Source: Xanthomonas sp. XNM01 (GTDB taxonomy: Bacteria > Pseudomonadota > Gammaproteobacteria > Xanthomonadales > Xanthomonadaceae). Taken from it: a stretch of 64,000 bases of DNA. The DNA lies in NCBI RefSeq assembly GCF_014851915.1, contig NZ_JACVAP010000001.1:620001-684000 (forward strand), read 5' to 3'. Positions within the stretch are counted from its first letter, which is position 1, and each line of letters opens with the position of its first letter. The position numbers and the translations under genes are program-made. Below are positions 1-8,547 of the stretch, one piece after another. The notes below the pieces were generated by a model, which had not been told where the DNA came from, searched no databases, and saw only the letters and a list, made by a program, of their open reading frames with translations.

Positions 1-441
1 GACGAGGTGCTGGCGCGCGAACTGGCGGTGGCGCGGCGTGGCGGGCGGCCGCTGTGCCTGGCGATGATCGACATCGACCATTTCAAGCGGATCAACGACA
101 CCTGGTCGCACAGCACCGGCGACCAGGTGCTGCGCGAGGTGGGGCGTGTACTGGCCGCCGATTGCCGCAGCTCCGACCTGCTGGCGCGGCTGGGCGGCGA
201 GGAGTTCGCGCTGCTGATGGTCGACACCCGGCTGGAAGCGGCGGTCGCGGCCTGCGAGCGCCTGCGCGGCCGGTTCCGCGCGCACGGCGACTGGGCCGGG
301 GTCGAGGGTCTGCAGGTGACCTTCAGCGCGGGCGTGGTCGCCTGTTCGGCCGACGACACCCCGGCCTCGCTGTTCCGTCGCGTGGACGAGGCGCTGTACC
401 GGGCCAAGCGCGAGGGACGCGACCGGATCAGGACCGACTGA
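1..441 (+). CDS. Diguanylate cyclase, GGDEF domain (5' partial)
   Basis: This is the C-terminal GGDEF domain of a diguanylate cyclase, which makes the second messenger cyclic di-GMP from two GTP. The reading frame is open from base 1, so the N-terminus and any sensor domain lie outside the window. Visible landmarks are the early segment MIDIDHFKRINDTWSH, which contributes to metal and GTP binding, and the active-site motif GGEEF in the context ARLGGEEFALL. An RxxD motif (RSSD) sits exactly five residues before GGEEF, so the allosteric inhibitory I-site looks intact and product inhibition is expected. The domain ends about 70 residues after the motif with a normal C-terminus (LYRAKREGRDRI). 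No other domain follows. Confidence 0.93.
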   Translation, partial: DEVLARELAVARRGGRPLCLAMIDIDHFKRINDTWSHSTGDQVLREVGRVLAADCRSSDLLARLGGEEFALLMVDTRLEAAVAACERLRGRFRAHGDWAGVEGLQVTFSAGVVACSADDTPASLFRRVDEALYRAKREGRDRIRTD

Positions 442-753
442 AGTCTGGTCCGCCCGGCCTGGCGATCCGCGCCGGGCAGGTGGGCATCGCATGTCCCACC
501 GGCGGACGCCGCCGGATGCCGATGCGGCCAACGGGTGGCGCCGATGCGATCGGCGTCGCCGTGCACGCAGGCCGGCGGACATCCCGGCGCTGCGACGACC
601 GGCGTGCTGCGTCGCGCGGTGGAGCGCATTGCGACAGCACGGCGGCGACATCATCACCAGCTGTCTGGCGATGGTGGGCGCTGCGTCACGCACCGCGGCC
701 CTGCGCGGGCGTCCGTGCCGAAGGCCCCGTCGCCGCCGCGGGCTCCTTCTGGA
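442..753. other. Intergenic region, no gene recognised
   Basis: About 310 bases lie between two convergent genes, the diguanylate cyclase and rnt. Open frames exist on both strands but give Arg/Ala-rich low-complexity products with no recognisable domain. A short inverted repeat (GTGGG/CCCAC) near 480-500 could be a weak hairpin. I see no promoter or RNA gene. Confidence 0.5.
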
Positions 754-1401
754 TCAGCCCTGGATCGGCGACGGCCAGGCGTTGGCGATGCGGCAGAACA
801 CCCTGGCGGTCTGTTCGGCGTCGTAGACGGCCGAGTGCGCGTCGTCGGCGTTCCACTCCAGGCCCGCGGCCACGGCCGCGCGTGCGAGCACGGTCTGGCC
901 GTAGGCGATGCCGGCCATGGTCACCGTGTCGAACACGCTGAACGGGTGGAAGGGATTGCGCTTGTGGCCGCTGCGGGCGACCGCGGCGTTGACGAAGTTC
1001 AGGTCGAAATGCGCGTTGTGGCCGACCAGGATCGCGCGCTGGCAGCCGTGCCGGCGGACTGCGGCGCGCACGTGGTTGAACACGTGGCCGAGCGCGTCGC
1101 GTTCGGGTTTGGCCAGCCGGAACGGGTGGTCCAGGTCGATGCCGGTGATCTCCAGCGACTTCGGGTCGATCTCGGTGCCCGGCGCGGGGATCAGGTGCGC
1201 GCTGGCGGTTTCGCCGGGCACGAACAGGCCCTCGGCATCGAGCTCGATCGGGACCGCGGCGATTTCCAGCAGCGCGTGCCGGTTCCAGTCGAAGCCGCCG
1301 GTCTCCACGTCGACCACGACGGGCAGAAACCCGCGGAAACGGCGTGCGAGCGGGCTCGGCGTGATCGGGGCGGAAGGCGTGGCGTCGTCGGTCTGCGTCA
1401 T
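754..1401 (-). CDS. rnt: Ribonuclease T
   Basis: Predicted RNase T, a 3'-to-5' exoribonuclease of the DEDD superfamily that trims the 3' ends of tRNAs and other stable RNAs. The 215-residue product is the usual family length. It shows the first exonuclease motif [11 protein letters not shown] (catalytic D and E), the second motif around [11 protein letters not shown], and the C-terminal [11 protein letters not shown] segment supplying the last catalytic His and Asp of the DEDDh type. The start is the ATG at 1401, where the sequence becomes [10 protein letters not shown] and homology begins soon after. The much longer upstream frame reads through the neighbouring gene and is not coding. It lies downstream of the bufferin-type cluster on the same strand but is probably independent of it. 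Confidence 0.95.
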   Translation of the reverse strand: MTQTDDATPSAPITPSPLARRFRGFLPVVVDVETGGFDWNRHALLEIAAVPIELDAEGLFVPGETASAHLIPAPGTEIDPKSLEITGIDLDHPFRLAKPERDALGHVFNHVRAAVRRHGCQRAILVGHNAHFDLNFVNAAVARSGHKRNPFHPFSVFDTVTMAGIAYGQTVLARAAVAAGLEWNADDAHSAVYDAEQTARVFCRIANAWPSPIQG

Positions 1402-1460
1402 CGCGCAAGGGTAGCAGAGCGGCGCCGGCCGCCCGCCTGGAGCGCGTGCGGATGCGGTGG

Positions 1461-2213
1461 TCAAGCCTGCGGGTGCGTGCCCAGCAGCGTGCCTTCGGCG
1501 TGCATCCGGCGCAGCAGCGCCAGCCCCTGCGCGATGAAGGCGGCGTCCGCGGCGACGCCAGCCTCGGCCGCGAGCGCCTCCAGCTGGGCGCGGCCGCTCA
1601 GGTCGGCACCGGCCAGCCGCTCCAGCAGCCGGTAGGCCAGCGGCGACAACGCGGCGAAGCGCGCACGTCCATCCTGGTCGCGGCGCACCAGCAGCAGGGT
1701 CGGTTCGGGCGGCGGCCGCGTCGGCCGATGCTGCGGGCCGATCCGGTGCACCGGCCACTGGTAGGCCAGGGCGCGCACGTAGGGCGACACCAGCGGCACT
1801 CCCTCCAGCAGGTCGCCGTCGGCGACGTGCGCCGGCAGCGGCGCATCGTCGATCTGCACCGCCAGTTCGATCCATTCGTAGTGCGCCAGCTCGGCCAGCC
1901 ACGGCGGGTCGCCGGCCGCAGCGTCGCGCTCCTCCAGATACCGGATGAACTCGCGCGGAAGTTCGGGAAACAGCGGCGTCCGGCTGCGATGCCGCGCATA
2001 GAACGCCGCCACCAGCGCGTTCCAGCCAGGCTCGCCCAGGACCGTGCGGATGACCGGGAAGTTGCCCGACAGCAGGCCGATGATGTTGTTGAGGAACAGC
2101 CTGCGGTACAGCGCCATGCGGCGCGCTTCGACGCCTGGCGGGGCCGGATGCGCGTCCGGGTCGCGCAGGTGGGCCGCGAACGCGCGCTGCTGCTCGTGCA
2201 GGTCAGCCGACAT
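1461..2213 (-). CDS. bufC: DUF2063 protein, bufferin partner BufC/HvfC type
   Basis: A 250-residue protein of the DUF2063 (HvfC/BufC) family. Proteins of this family accompany MNIO enzymes and are thought to bind the precursor peptide and deliver it to the oxidase. The N-terminal half carries the typical family segment ([19 protein letters not shown], then [12 protein letters not shown]). The C-terminal half is an alpha/beta partner domain ending in a helical region. There is no signal peptide, so it acts in the cytoplasm. Its start overlaps the end of the MNIO gene by 11 bases (2203-2213), which implies translational coupling and a working enzyme-partner pair. This is the last gene of the cluster; the DoxX-like membrane protein often found fourth in such operons is absent here. 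Confidence 0.88.
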   Translation of the reverse strand: MSADLHEQQRAFAAHLRDPDAHPAPPGVEARRMALYRRLFLNNIIGLLSGNFPVIRTVLGEPGWNALVAAFYARHRSRTPLFPELPREFIRYLEERDAAAGDPPWLAELAHYEWIELAVQIDDAPLPAHVADGDLLEGVPLVSPYVRALAYQWPVHRIGPQHRPTRPPPEPTLLLVRRDQDGRARFAALSPLAYRLLERLAGADLSGRAQLEALAAEAGVAADAAFIAQGLALLRRMHAEGTLLGTHPQA

Positions 2214-3060
2214 GCGGCACCGCCTGCGCTGCCGGCATGGCCGCTGCCGCCTGCTGCTGGATGCGGCGGATCCGCGCCACCTCGTCCAGCAGGACCGGCA
2301 GTGGCGGCAGGTTGAAGTCGCGCTCGAGCAGGGTCGGGCGCACGCCGTGCAGGCGATAGGCTTCCCCGAGCAGCGCCCAGACCGGGTCGATCACCGGCGC
2401 GCCGTGGGTATCGACCTTCAGGTCCGCGGCCTCGTCGTCATGCCCGGCGACGTGGTAGCAGACCACCCGCGCCGAAGGCATGCGCGCGAGGAAGGCCGAT
2501 GCGTCGTAGCCGTGGTTGACCGCGTTGACATGGACGTTGTTGACGTCGAGCAGCAGGTCGCAGTCGGCCTGCTCCAGCACCGCGACGACGAAGTCGGCCT
2601 CGTCCATCGCCTGCCACGGTGCCGCGTAGTAGGAGACGTTCTCCACCGCGATGCGGCGGCCCAGCACGTCCTGCACGCGGCGGATCCGCGCCGCGACATG
2701 GGCGACCGCGGCCTCGGTGAAGGGCAGCGGCATCAGGTCGTACAGATGCCCGTCGTCGCTGCACCAGCTCAGGTGCTCGCTGTACAGCGCCACCCTGTGC
2801 CGGTCGAGGAAACGGCGGGTGCGCTGCAGGAAGGGCTCGTCCAGCGGCGCGGGCCCGCCCAGCGACAGCGACAGCCCATGGCAGGTCAGCGGATGCCGCG
2901 CGGTCAACGCATCGAGCGCCTCGCCGAGCCGGCCGCCGACGCCGATCCAGTTGTCGGGCGCGCACTCGAGGAAGTCGAACGCCCCGGCCGGCGCCGCCTG
3001 CAGCGGATCGAGCAGGGCACGGCGCAGGCCGAGACCGGCGCTGGCATCAGGAAGCGGCAT
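2203..3060 (-). CDS. bufB: MNIO/DUF692 multinuclear iron-dependent oxidase, BufB/HvfB type
   Basis: A 285-residue DUF692 protein of the multinuclear non-heme iron oxidase (MNIO) family, related to MbnB of methanobactin synthesis. These TIM-barrel enzymes use iron and oxygen to convert peptidyl cysteines into heterocycles such as oxazolone-thioamide or thiooxazole. Expected metal-ligand positions can be seen: H61 (CHGLSLS), H96 (SEHLSW), E140-N141 (VENVSYY), D172/N175/H177 ([16 protein letters not shown]), H203/H207 (YHVAGHDD), D218-H219 and E246 (LLERDFN). The gene lies 72 bases downstream of the precursor gene and overlaps bufC, so the three form one transcription unit. The likely substrate is the cysteine-repeat precursor encoded just upstream. 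The exact modification cannot be read from the sequence. Confidence 0.93.
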   Translation of the reverse strand: MPLPDASAGLGLRRALLDPLQAAPAGAFDFLECAPDNWIGVGGRLGEALDALTARHPLTCHGLSLSLGGPAPLDEPFLQRTRRFLDRHRVALYSEHLSWCSDDGHLYDLMPLPFTEAAVAHVAARIRRVQDVLGRRIAVENVSYYAAPWQAMDEADFVVAVLEQADCDLLLDVNNVHVNAVNHGYDASAFLARMPSARVVCYHVAGHDDEAADLKVDTHGAPVIDPVWALLGEAYRLHGVRPTLLERDFNLPPLPVLLDEVARIRRIQQQAAAAMPAAQAVPHVG

Positions 3061-3132
3061 CGCAACGCACTCGGAAAGGGCGTCCGTGTGCGGACGCCGG
3101 CTCCCGTTGGAGGGCAGGGGGGACAGGGCGGT

Positions 3133-3537
3133 TCAGCGTGCGCCGCCGCAGCCGCCTTCGCCGCACTTGCCCTCACCGCATTTGCCTTCGCCGGCCTGCT
3201 TCTCGGCCTTGTTCTCGACCGTCTTGGCGGCATGGTGGGCGCGGTGTTCGGCCTCGTCGATGAAGCCGTCCTGGTTGGTGTCGATGGTCGCGAACTGTCC
3301 GGTCCGGTCCGGGTGCGCGGCGGCGAACTCGGCCTGCGAGATGCGGCCATCCTGGTCGGTATCGGCCTTCTGCATGCCGCAGCGGCCTTCGCCGCACTTG
3401 CCTTCCTGGCCCTTGATGTCGGCCGCGGCCAGCATGTAGCCCTGCGCCAGCGGCTGCATGGCGAACGAGGCGCCGGCCAGGGACAGGCCGGCCAGGGCGG
3501 TGCCGAGGGCGATCGCGACGGGTTTCTGGGTGGACAT
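3133..3537 (-). CDS. bufA: Bufferin-like RiPP precursor with two EF-hands and EG-x-CG repeats
   Basis: A 134-residue exported precursor. Residues 1-26 form a signal peptide ending ASFA. All five cysteines lie in EG[K/R/G]CG repeats: C48 and C53 just after the signal peptide, and C120, C125 and C130 at the C-terminus. Between them are two complete EF-hand loops, D59-x-D61-x-D63-G-x-I66-x-x-x-E70 and D86-x-N88-x-D90-G-x-I93-x-x-x-E97, with every calcium-ligand position filled. EGKCG repeats are the known target of MNIO enzymes in HvfA/bufferin peptides, which bind copper and other thiophilic metals. The ATG at 3537 is chosen because GGAG stands eight bases before it; a GTG nine bases upstream is less likely. 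The EF-hand core is unusual for this family as I know it. Function as a metal buffer is inferred. Confidence 0.87.
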   Translation of the reverse strand: MSTQKPVAIALGTALAGLSLAGASFAMQPLAQGYMLAAADIKGQEGKCGEGRCGMQKADTDQDGRISQAEFAAAHPDRTGQFATIDTNQDGFIDEAEHRAHHAAKTVENKAEKQAGEGKCGEGKCGEGGCGGAR

Positions 3538-3665
3538 GTCGAGCACTCCGAAGGGGCGCGGGAGACGGCGCGCGTGGCCGCCGTGGGGAGCGCAAGTCTA
3601 CTCCCGCGGCGTTAGTCCTTCGTGCAACGAGCGCCACCGTGGCCGCCGTCGCGGGGCGGCCGCAG

Positions 3666-3688
3666 GGCCGGCGCGGTGCGCGCCGGCC
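3666..3688 (-). terminator. Strong hairpin after phoU
   Basis: A perfect 10-bp inverted repeat (GGCCGGCGCG with a 3-base loop) lies just past the phoU stop codon, between phoU and the bufferin-like precursor. No U-tract follows, so it may be a weak terminator or a 3'-end stabiliser. It argues that the two operons are separate units. Confidence 0.45.
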
Positions 3689-3696
3689 GCGCCGGG

Positions 3697-4413
3697 TCAG
3701 ATCACGCCGGTGGTGGTGCTGGTGTCGTCCTGCTTCTCGCGCGGCGGCAGCGGCTGCTCGCCGTGGACCAGGAACCAGACGTTCTCGGCGATGTTGGTCG
3801 CGTGGTCGCCGATCCGCTCCAGGTTCTTGGCCATGAACAGCAGGTGCGTGCACGGGGTGATGTTGCGCGGGTCTTCCATCATGTAGGTCAGCAGCTCGCG
3901 GAACAGCGCGGTGTACTGGCGGTCCAGCTCGGCATCGCTGTCGCGCACGCGCAGGGCGCGGGCCTCGTCGTTGACGCGGTAGGCCTCCAGCGCCTCGCGC
4001 ACCTGGCGCACGGCCAGCTGGCCGAGCGCGCGCAGGCCGTTGATCTGCGGCAGCGGCGGCGCGGCGTTCAGCGCGATCGAGCGCTTGGCCACGTTGGCGG
4101 CGTAGTCGCCGATGCGCTCGATGTCGGCGGGGATGCGCAGGCCGGCCAGGATCTCGCGCAAGTCGCGCGCCATCGGGCCGCGCAGCGCCAGCAGCATCAC
4201 GTCGTGGCTGATCCGGCGCTCGGCCGCGTCGATCGATTCGTCGTTGGCCACGATCCGGCGCGCGGCGCTGTCGTCGCGGCGTTCGACCACGTCCAGCGCG
4301 GCCTCGAGCTGGGCGACGGCGGTCTCGCCCATGCGGACGACTTCGGCGACCAGGCGCTGCTGTTCGTCGTCGTAGCTCTTGACGATGTGGTCATGGGAAT
4401 GGGAGCTGGTCAT
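3697..4413 (-). CDS. phoU: Phosphate signalling protein PhoU
   Basis: A 238-residue PhoU protein. PhoU links the Pst transporter to the PhoR/PhoB two-component system and represses the Pho regulon when phosphate is plentiful. The sequence has the two three-helix bundle repeats typical of the family, each with its metal-binding signature: LRIPADIERIGDYAANVAKR in the first repeat and a matching segment, KNLERIGDHATNIAENV, in the second. It is soluble and cytoplasmic. It is the last gene of pstS-pstC-pstA-pstB-phoU, the canonical order, with about 60 bases between it and pstB. PhoB and PhoR are not encoded in the window. Length and motifs are normal. Confidence 0.97.
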   Translation of the reverse strand: MTSSHSHDHIVKSYDDEQQRLVAEVVRMGETAVAQLEAALDVVERRDDSAARRIVANDESIDAAERRISHDVMLLALRGPMARDLREILAGLRIPADIERIGDYAANVAKRSIALNAAPPLPQINGLRALGQLAVRQVREALEAYRVNDEARALRVRDSDAELDRQYTALFRELLTYMMEDPRNITPCTHLLFMAKNLERIGDHATNIAENVWFLVHGEQPLPPREKQDDTSTTTGVI

Positions 4414-4474
4414 GGCGATGTCCGGAGCGTGGAAGGTGGGCGGCAGCGCCGCCGAGGCGGATGGAGCGGAGCGG

Positions 4475-5335
4475 TCAGCCGAAGCGGCCGGTGATGTAAT
4501 CCTCGGTCTGCTGCCTGGACGGCTTGGAGAAGATCGTCTCGGTGCGGTCGTGTTCGATCAGGTCGCCCAGGTACATGAAGGCGGTGAAATCGGACACGCG
4601 CGCGGCCTGCTGCATGTTGTGGGTCACGATCACGATCGTGTAATCGTTCTTCAGCTCCTCGACCAGCTGCTCGATGCGGCTGGTGGAGATCGGGTCCAGC
4701 GCCGAGGTCGGCTCGTCCAGCAGCAGCACGTCCGGGCGCAGGGCCACGGCGCGGGCGATGCACAGACGCTGCTGCTGGCCGCCGGACAGGCCCAGCGCGC
4801 TCTGGCCCAGCTTGTCCTTGACCTCGTCCCACAGCGCCGCCTGGCGCAGCGCCTGTTCCACGCGCACGTTCATGTCGGCGCGCGAAAGCTTCTCGTGGTG
4901 GCGGATGCCGTAGGCCACGTTCTCGAAGATGGTCATCGGGAACGGCACCGGTTTCTGGAACACCATGCCGACCTTGCTGCGCAGCCGGTTCATCGGGTAC
5001 TTCGGCGACAGGATGTTCTCGCCGTCCAGCAGCACCTCGCCGCGCGCTTCCAGCTTCGGATACAGCGCGTAGATGCGATTGAAGATGCGCAGCAGGGTGG
5101 ACTTGCCGCAGCCGGAGGGCCCGATCAGCGCTGTCACGCGCTTCTCCGGGATCTCCAGGTGGATGTCCTTCAGCGCATGGAACCTGTCGTAGTAGAAGTC
5201 CAGGCCGCGCGCGGCCAGCTTGATCGGGGCCGGAGCGGCTGCGGCGGTCCCCTGGTGGGCGACGGCGATGCGCTGCATCGGGACGGCGGCGGAGTGCAGG
5301 TCGTTCATGGACGGATCCCGGGAAAAGTCAGTCAT
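4475..5335 (-). CDS. pstB: Phosphate ABC transporter ATP-binding protein PstB
   Basis: The ATPase subunit of the high-affinity phosphate importer, acting on the inner face of the inner membrane. Visible motifs are Walker A (GPSGCGKST), the ABC signature (LSGGQQQR) and Walker B with D-loop ([12 protein letters not shown]), followed by a switch histidine in IVIVTHNM. The core is the usual PstB length, preceded by an N-terminal extension of about 35 residues rich in Ala. The ATG at 5335 overlaps the end of pstA by eight bases, suggesting translational coupling. An in-frame ATG at 5308 with GGGA seven bases upstream is a plausible alternative start. Expression is expected under PhoB control with the rest of the operon. 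Confidence 0.97.
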   Translation of the reverse strand: MTDFSRDPSMNDLHSAAVPMQRIAVAHQGTAAAAPAPIKLAARGLDFYYDRFHALKDIHLEIPEKRVTALIGPSGCGKSTLLRIFNRIYALYPKLEARGEVLLDGENILSPKYPMNRLRSKVGMVFQKPVPFPMTIFENVAYGIRHHEKLSRADMNVRVEQALRQAALWDEVKDKLGQSALGLSGGQQQRLCIARAVALRPDVLLLDEPTSALDPISTSRIEQLVEELKNDYTIVIVTHNMQQAARVSDFTAFMYLGDLIEHDRTETIFSKPSRQQTEDYITGRFG

Positions 5336-6191
5336 GGGTGATCTTGTTGCGCAGCAGGAGCGCGCGGGCGGCCAGGCTGATCAGCAGCACGAACACGGTC
5401 AGCACCAGGGCGCCGGCCCAGGCCAGCACCTGCCACGATTCGAACGGGCTTCCGGCGAACTGGTTCATCACCACCGGCACGCTGGCCATCGGCTGGAACA
5501 CGTTGGCGCTCCAGTACTGGTTGCCGAACGCGGTGAACAGCAGCGGCGCGGTCTCGCCGGAGATGCGGGCCAGGGCCAGCAGCACGCCGGTGACGATGCC
5601 GGCCGAGGCGCTGCGGTACAGCACCTGCACGGTGACCTTCCACTGCGGGATGCCCAGCGACAGCGCGGCCTCGCGCATCTGCGCAGGCACCAGCCGCAGC
5701 ATCTCGTCGGTGGTGCGGACCACCACCGGCAGCACGATGAAGGCCAGCGCCAGCGCACCGGCGAAGGCCGAGAAGCTGCCGCCGGTCTGCATCACGTAGG
5801 CGGTATAGACGAACAGGCCGAGCACGATCGACGGTGCCGACAGCAGGATGTCGTTGACGAAGCGGACCACGGTGCCGGCCTTGCGCGCATTGCCGTACTC
5901 GGCCAGCCAGGTGCCGGCGGCCACGCCCAGCGGCGTGCCGATGGCGATCGCCATCGCGCACATCACCGCGCTGCCGAAGAAGGCGTTGGCCAGGCCGCCT
6001 TCCTGCATCGGCGGCGGGGTGATCTTCGTGAACAGGTCCCAGTTGACGCCGGCGATGCCCTTGGAGGCCAGCGTCCACAGGATCCAGCCGAGGAAGAACA
6101 GGCCGAACACGGCGGTCGTGCAGGACAGGACCAGCGCCACCACGTTGGTGATGCGGCGGCGGGTATAGAGCGCGTTGCTGGCGGCGGACAT
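5328..6191 (-). CDS. pstA: Phosphate ABC transporter permease PstA
   Basis: One of the two membrane subunits of the Pst phosphate importer, 287 residues with about six hydrophobic segments. The permease-ATPase contact (EAA) loop is visible around [19 protein letters not shown], the site that docks PstB. The ATG at 6191 overlaps the stop codon of pstC in the arrangement TGATG, a classic translational coupling that keeps PstC and PstA at equal amounts. The longer open frame upstream is read-through of pstC in another frame and is not part of this gene. Nothing unusual is seen in length or motif content. Confidence 0.96.
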   Translation of the reverse strand: MSAASNALYTRRRITNVVALVLSCTTAVFGLFFLGWILWTLASKGIAGVNWDLFTKITPPPMQEGGLANAFFGSAVMCAMAIAIGTPLGVAAGTWLAEYGNARKAGTVVRFVNDILLSAPSIVLGLFVYTAYVMQTGGSFSAFAGALALAFIVLPVVVRTTDEMLRLVPAQMREAALSLGIPQWKVTVQVLYRSASAGIVTGVLLALARISGETAPLLFTAFGNQYWSANVFQPMASVPVVMNQFAGSPFESWQVLAWAGALVLTVFVLLISLAARALLLRNKITHD

Positions 6192-7165
6192 CAGTTGCCC
6201 TCCTTGCGCGAAAGCTGCAGCAGCATGAAGCGGGCGATGGCCAGCACCAGGAAGGTCACGATGAACAGCACGAAGCCGAGCAGCAGCAGGGCCGAGCGGT
6301 AGGTTTCGGTGGCCTCGCCGAAATCGTTGGCGATCAGCGCGGCGATGGTGGTGCTGGGCTCGAGCAGCGACGGGCTGAAGCGCACCGCGTTGCCGATCAC
6401 GAAGGCCACCGCCATGGTTTCGCCGAGGGCGCGGCCCAGGCCGAGGAAGATGCCGCCGATGACGGCCGAACGGGTGTACGGCAGGACGATGTCCCAGCTC
6501 ACTTCCCACTTGGTCGAGCCCAGCGCGTACGCCGATTCCTTCAGCCGGGTCGGCACGGTCAGGAACACCTCGCGCATGATCGAGGACACGAACGGGATCA
6601 CCATGATCGCCAGCACGAAACCGGCGGTGAGCATGCCGATGCCGAGCGGCGGGCCCTGGAACAGCGCGCCGATCACCGGCAGCGGGCCGAGTTTCTCGTT
6701 GAGGAACGGGGTGACGTATTCGGTCATCACCGGGACCAGCACGAACAGGCCCCACATGCCGTAGATGATCGAGGGGATGCCGGCCAGCAGTTCGATCGCG
6801 GTGCCGACCGGGCCACGCATCCAGCGCGGCGCGACCTCGGTCAGGAAGAAGGCGATGCCGAAGCTGACCGGCACCGCGATCAGCATCGCGATCAGCGCGG
6901 TGACCAGGGTGCCGTAGATCGGCACCAGCGCGCCGTACTTGTTCTCGACCGGATTCCACTCGGTGGAATAGAAGAAGCTCAGGCCCTGCGCTTCCAGGGC
7001 ATGGCGGCCGCCCCACAGCATCGACAGCGCCGCGCCGGCGAGGGCGAAGAGCACGAAGACGACGGTGGCGGCCAGGGCGTACTTGAACAGGCGGTCGGCG
7101 CGGGCATCGCGCAGGTCGCGTTCGCTCGGCGCGGAGAGTGACTGGGGGAGGGTGGTCGCGTTCAT
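6191..7165 (-). CDS. pstC: Phosphate ABC transporter permease PstC
   Basis: The partner permease of PstA, 324 residues, with six or more transmembrane helices starting around residue 28. The EAA-type loop is visible in the segment LKESAYALGSTKWEVSWDIV, which contacts PstB. The cytoplasmic N-terminus of about 25 residues is rich in charged residues. It lies about 115 bases downstream of pstS, and a stem-loop occupies that gap, so pstC is probably expressed at a lower level than the binding protein. Overlap with pstA ties the two permeases together. Confidence 0.96.
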   Translation of the reverse strand: MNATTLPQSLSAPSERDLRDARADRLFKYALAATVVFVLFALAGAALSMLWGGRHALEAQGLSFFYSTEWNPVENKYGALVPIYGTLVTALIAMLIAVPVSFGIAFFLTEVAPRWMRGPVGTAIELLAGIPSIIYGMWGLFVLVPVMTEYVTPFLNEKLGPLPVIGALFQGPPLGIGMLTAGFVLAIMVIPFVSSIMREVFLTVPTRLKESAYALGSTKWEVSWDIVLPYTRSAVIGGIFLGLGRALGETMAVAFVIGNAVRFSPSLLEPSTTIAALIANDFGEATETYRSALLLLGFVLFIVTFLVLAIARFMLLQLSRKEGN

Positions 7166-7214
7166 CGCTGGGTCGCTGCGTGCTGCGGGCGGTGGTGCAG
7201 GTCGGGGCCGGCGG

Positions 7215-7238
7215 CCAGGTCCGGGAGGGAGGACCTGG
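7215..7238 (-). terminator. Stem-loop between pstS and pstC
   Basis: An 8-bp perfect inverted repeat (CCAGGTCC / GGACCTGG, 8-base loop) sits in the pstS-pstC gap. There is no U-tract. Such intercistronic hairpins often reduce read-through or stabilise the upstream message, which would favour abundant PstS over the membrane subunits. Confidence 0.5.
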
Positions 7239-7280
7239 TCACCGGCCCGACGTGCGCGGGACGGCGTTGACGCGTCGTGC

Positions 7281-8366
7281 TTACTTGAACTCGGCGGCCC
7301 AGTAGGCCTCGATCTGCTGCACCAGCTCCGGCGGCAGCGGCACGTAGTGCAGCTCGTTGGCCTGGGCCTGGCCGCTCTCGAACGCCCACTTGAAGAAGGC
7401 CAGCGCGGCCTGGCTGCGCGCGGCGTCCTTGGGCTGCTTGTGCATCAGCATGAAGTTGGTGGCGGTGATCGGCCACGCGTCCGCGCCCGGAGCGTTGGTG
7501 ACGATCAGGTTGAAGTCCTTGGCGCTGGCCCAGTCGGCGCTGGCCGCGGCGGCCGCGAAGGTCTCGGCGTTGGGCTGCACCCAGTTGCCGGCCGCGTTCT
7601 GCAGCGAGGCGTAGGGCATGTCGTTCTGCAGCGCGTAGGCCAGTTCGACGTAGCCGATCGCGCCCTTCATCTGCTTGACGTAGGAGGCCACGCCTTCGTT
7701 GCCCTTGCCGCCGACGCCTGCCGGCCACTGCACCGAGGTGCCTTCGCCGACCTTGCCCTTCCACTCCTCGCTGACCTTGGACAGGTAGTTGCTGAAGTTG
7801 AAGGTGGTGCCCGAACCGTCGGAACGGTGGACGATGGTGATCTTGGCGTCAGGCAGGGCCACGCCCGGATTGGCGGCGACCAGGGCCGGGTCGTTCCAGG
7901 TGGTGATCCTGCCCATGAAGATGTCGGCCAGCTGGGCACCGGTCAGGCGCAGCTTGCCCGGCTCGATACCGTCGATGTTGAACACCGGGACCACGCCGCC
8001 GATCGCCGACGGGAACTGGCCCAGACCGGCGGCCGCGAGTTCCTCGCTCGGCAGCGGCTTGTCGGACGAGCCGAAGTCGACCGTGCCGGCCTTGATCTGG
8101 GCGATGCCGCCGCCCGAGCCGATCGACTGGTAGTTGACCTTGCTGCCGGTGGCGGCGTTGTAGTCGGCCGACCACTTCGACATCAGCGGGAAGATGAACG
8201 AGGCGCCGGCACCGGAGACTTCGGCCGAGACCGGGTTGGCGGCGGCCGGCGCGTCGGTGGACGCACCACCCGCGGCGGGAGCGGTGCCTTCGCCCGAAGG
8301 CTGGCAGGCCGCGAGGGCCAGGGCGAGGGCGGACAGGGCGGCGAGGCGGACCGGCTTCAGGTTCAT
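7281..8366 (-). CDS. pstS: Phosphate-binding protein PstS (lipoprotein form)
   Basis: The substrate-binding component of the Pst importer. The N-terminus is a lipoprotein signal with a lipobox LAAC (Cys21), followed by an Ala/Gly-rich linker, so this copy is probably anchored to a membrane. The mature part has the PstS phosphate-binding signatures: GAGASFIFPLMSKW, IGSGGGIAQIKAG, VDFGSSDKPL and HRSDGSGTTFNF. At 361 residues it is normal. It is closely similar over its whole length to the second PstS gene immediately upstream, so the two look like a tandem duplication. A Pho-box-like site lies about 50-80 bases before its start, allowing its own PhoB-driven transcription into pstCAB-phoU. Confidence 0.96.
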   Translation of the reverse strand: MNLKPVRLAALSALALALAACQPSGEGTAPAAGGASTDAPAAANPVSAEVSGAGASFIFPLMSKWSADYNAATGSKVNYQSIGSGGGIAQIKAGTVDFGSSDKPLPSEELAAAGLGQFPSAIGGVVPVFNIDGIEPGKLRLTGAQLADIFMGRITTWNDPALVAANPGVALPDAKITIVHRSDGSGTTFNFSNYLSKVSEEWKGKVGEGTSVQWPAGVGGKGNEGVASYVKQMKGAIGYVELAYALQNDMPYASLQNAAGNWVQPNAETFAAAAASADWASAKDFNLIVTNAPGADAWPITATNFMLMHKQPKDAARSQAALAFFKWAFESGQAQANELHYVPLPPELVQQIEAYWAAEFK

Positions 8367-8415
8367 GTCGTCAGGGAGCGCAGAGGGCCGGCCGTGCCGG
8401 CGGTGCGCTCATGAA

Positions 8416-8443
8416 ATGATGTTTTTGTTACACCCGTATGACG
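8416..8443 (-). promoter_or_regulatory. Pho-box-like site upstream of pstS
   Basis: On the minus strand three half-sites occur at exact 11-bp phasing: CGTCAT (8438-8443), TGTAAC (8427-8432) and CATCAT (8416-8421). Each resembles the PhoB half-site TGTCAT/CTGTCA. The phasing and the position 50-80 bases before pstS support PhoB binding, although each half-site has one or more mismatches. Confidence 0.6.
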
Positions 8444-8482
8444 TGGCCGCAGGTGCCCGCCGGACGGTCGATGCCAGGGACG

Positions 8483-8513
8483 AAAAAGGGCGCGGACCTT
8501 GCGGTCCGCGCCC
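8483..8513 (-). terminator. Rho-independent terminator of the upstream pstS copy
   Basis: On the minus strand an 11-bp perfect stem (GGGCGCGGACC with loop GCAA) is followed directly by TTTTT. It lies about 35 bases past the stop of the second pstS, so that gene is probably transcribed alone and the downstream pst operon needs its own promoter. Confidence 0.85.
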
Positions 8514-8547
8514 TCCGAGCGCACAGGGGGAGAGAGGTCCCGGGGGC

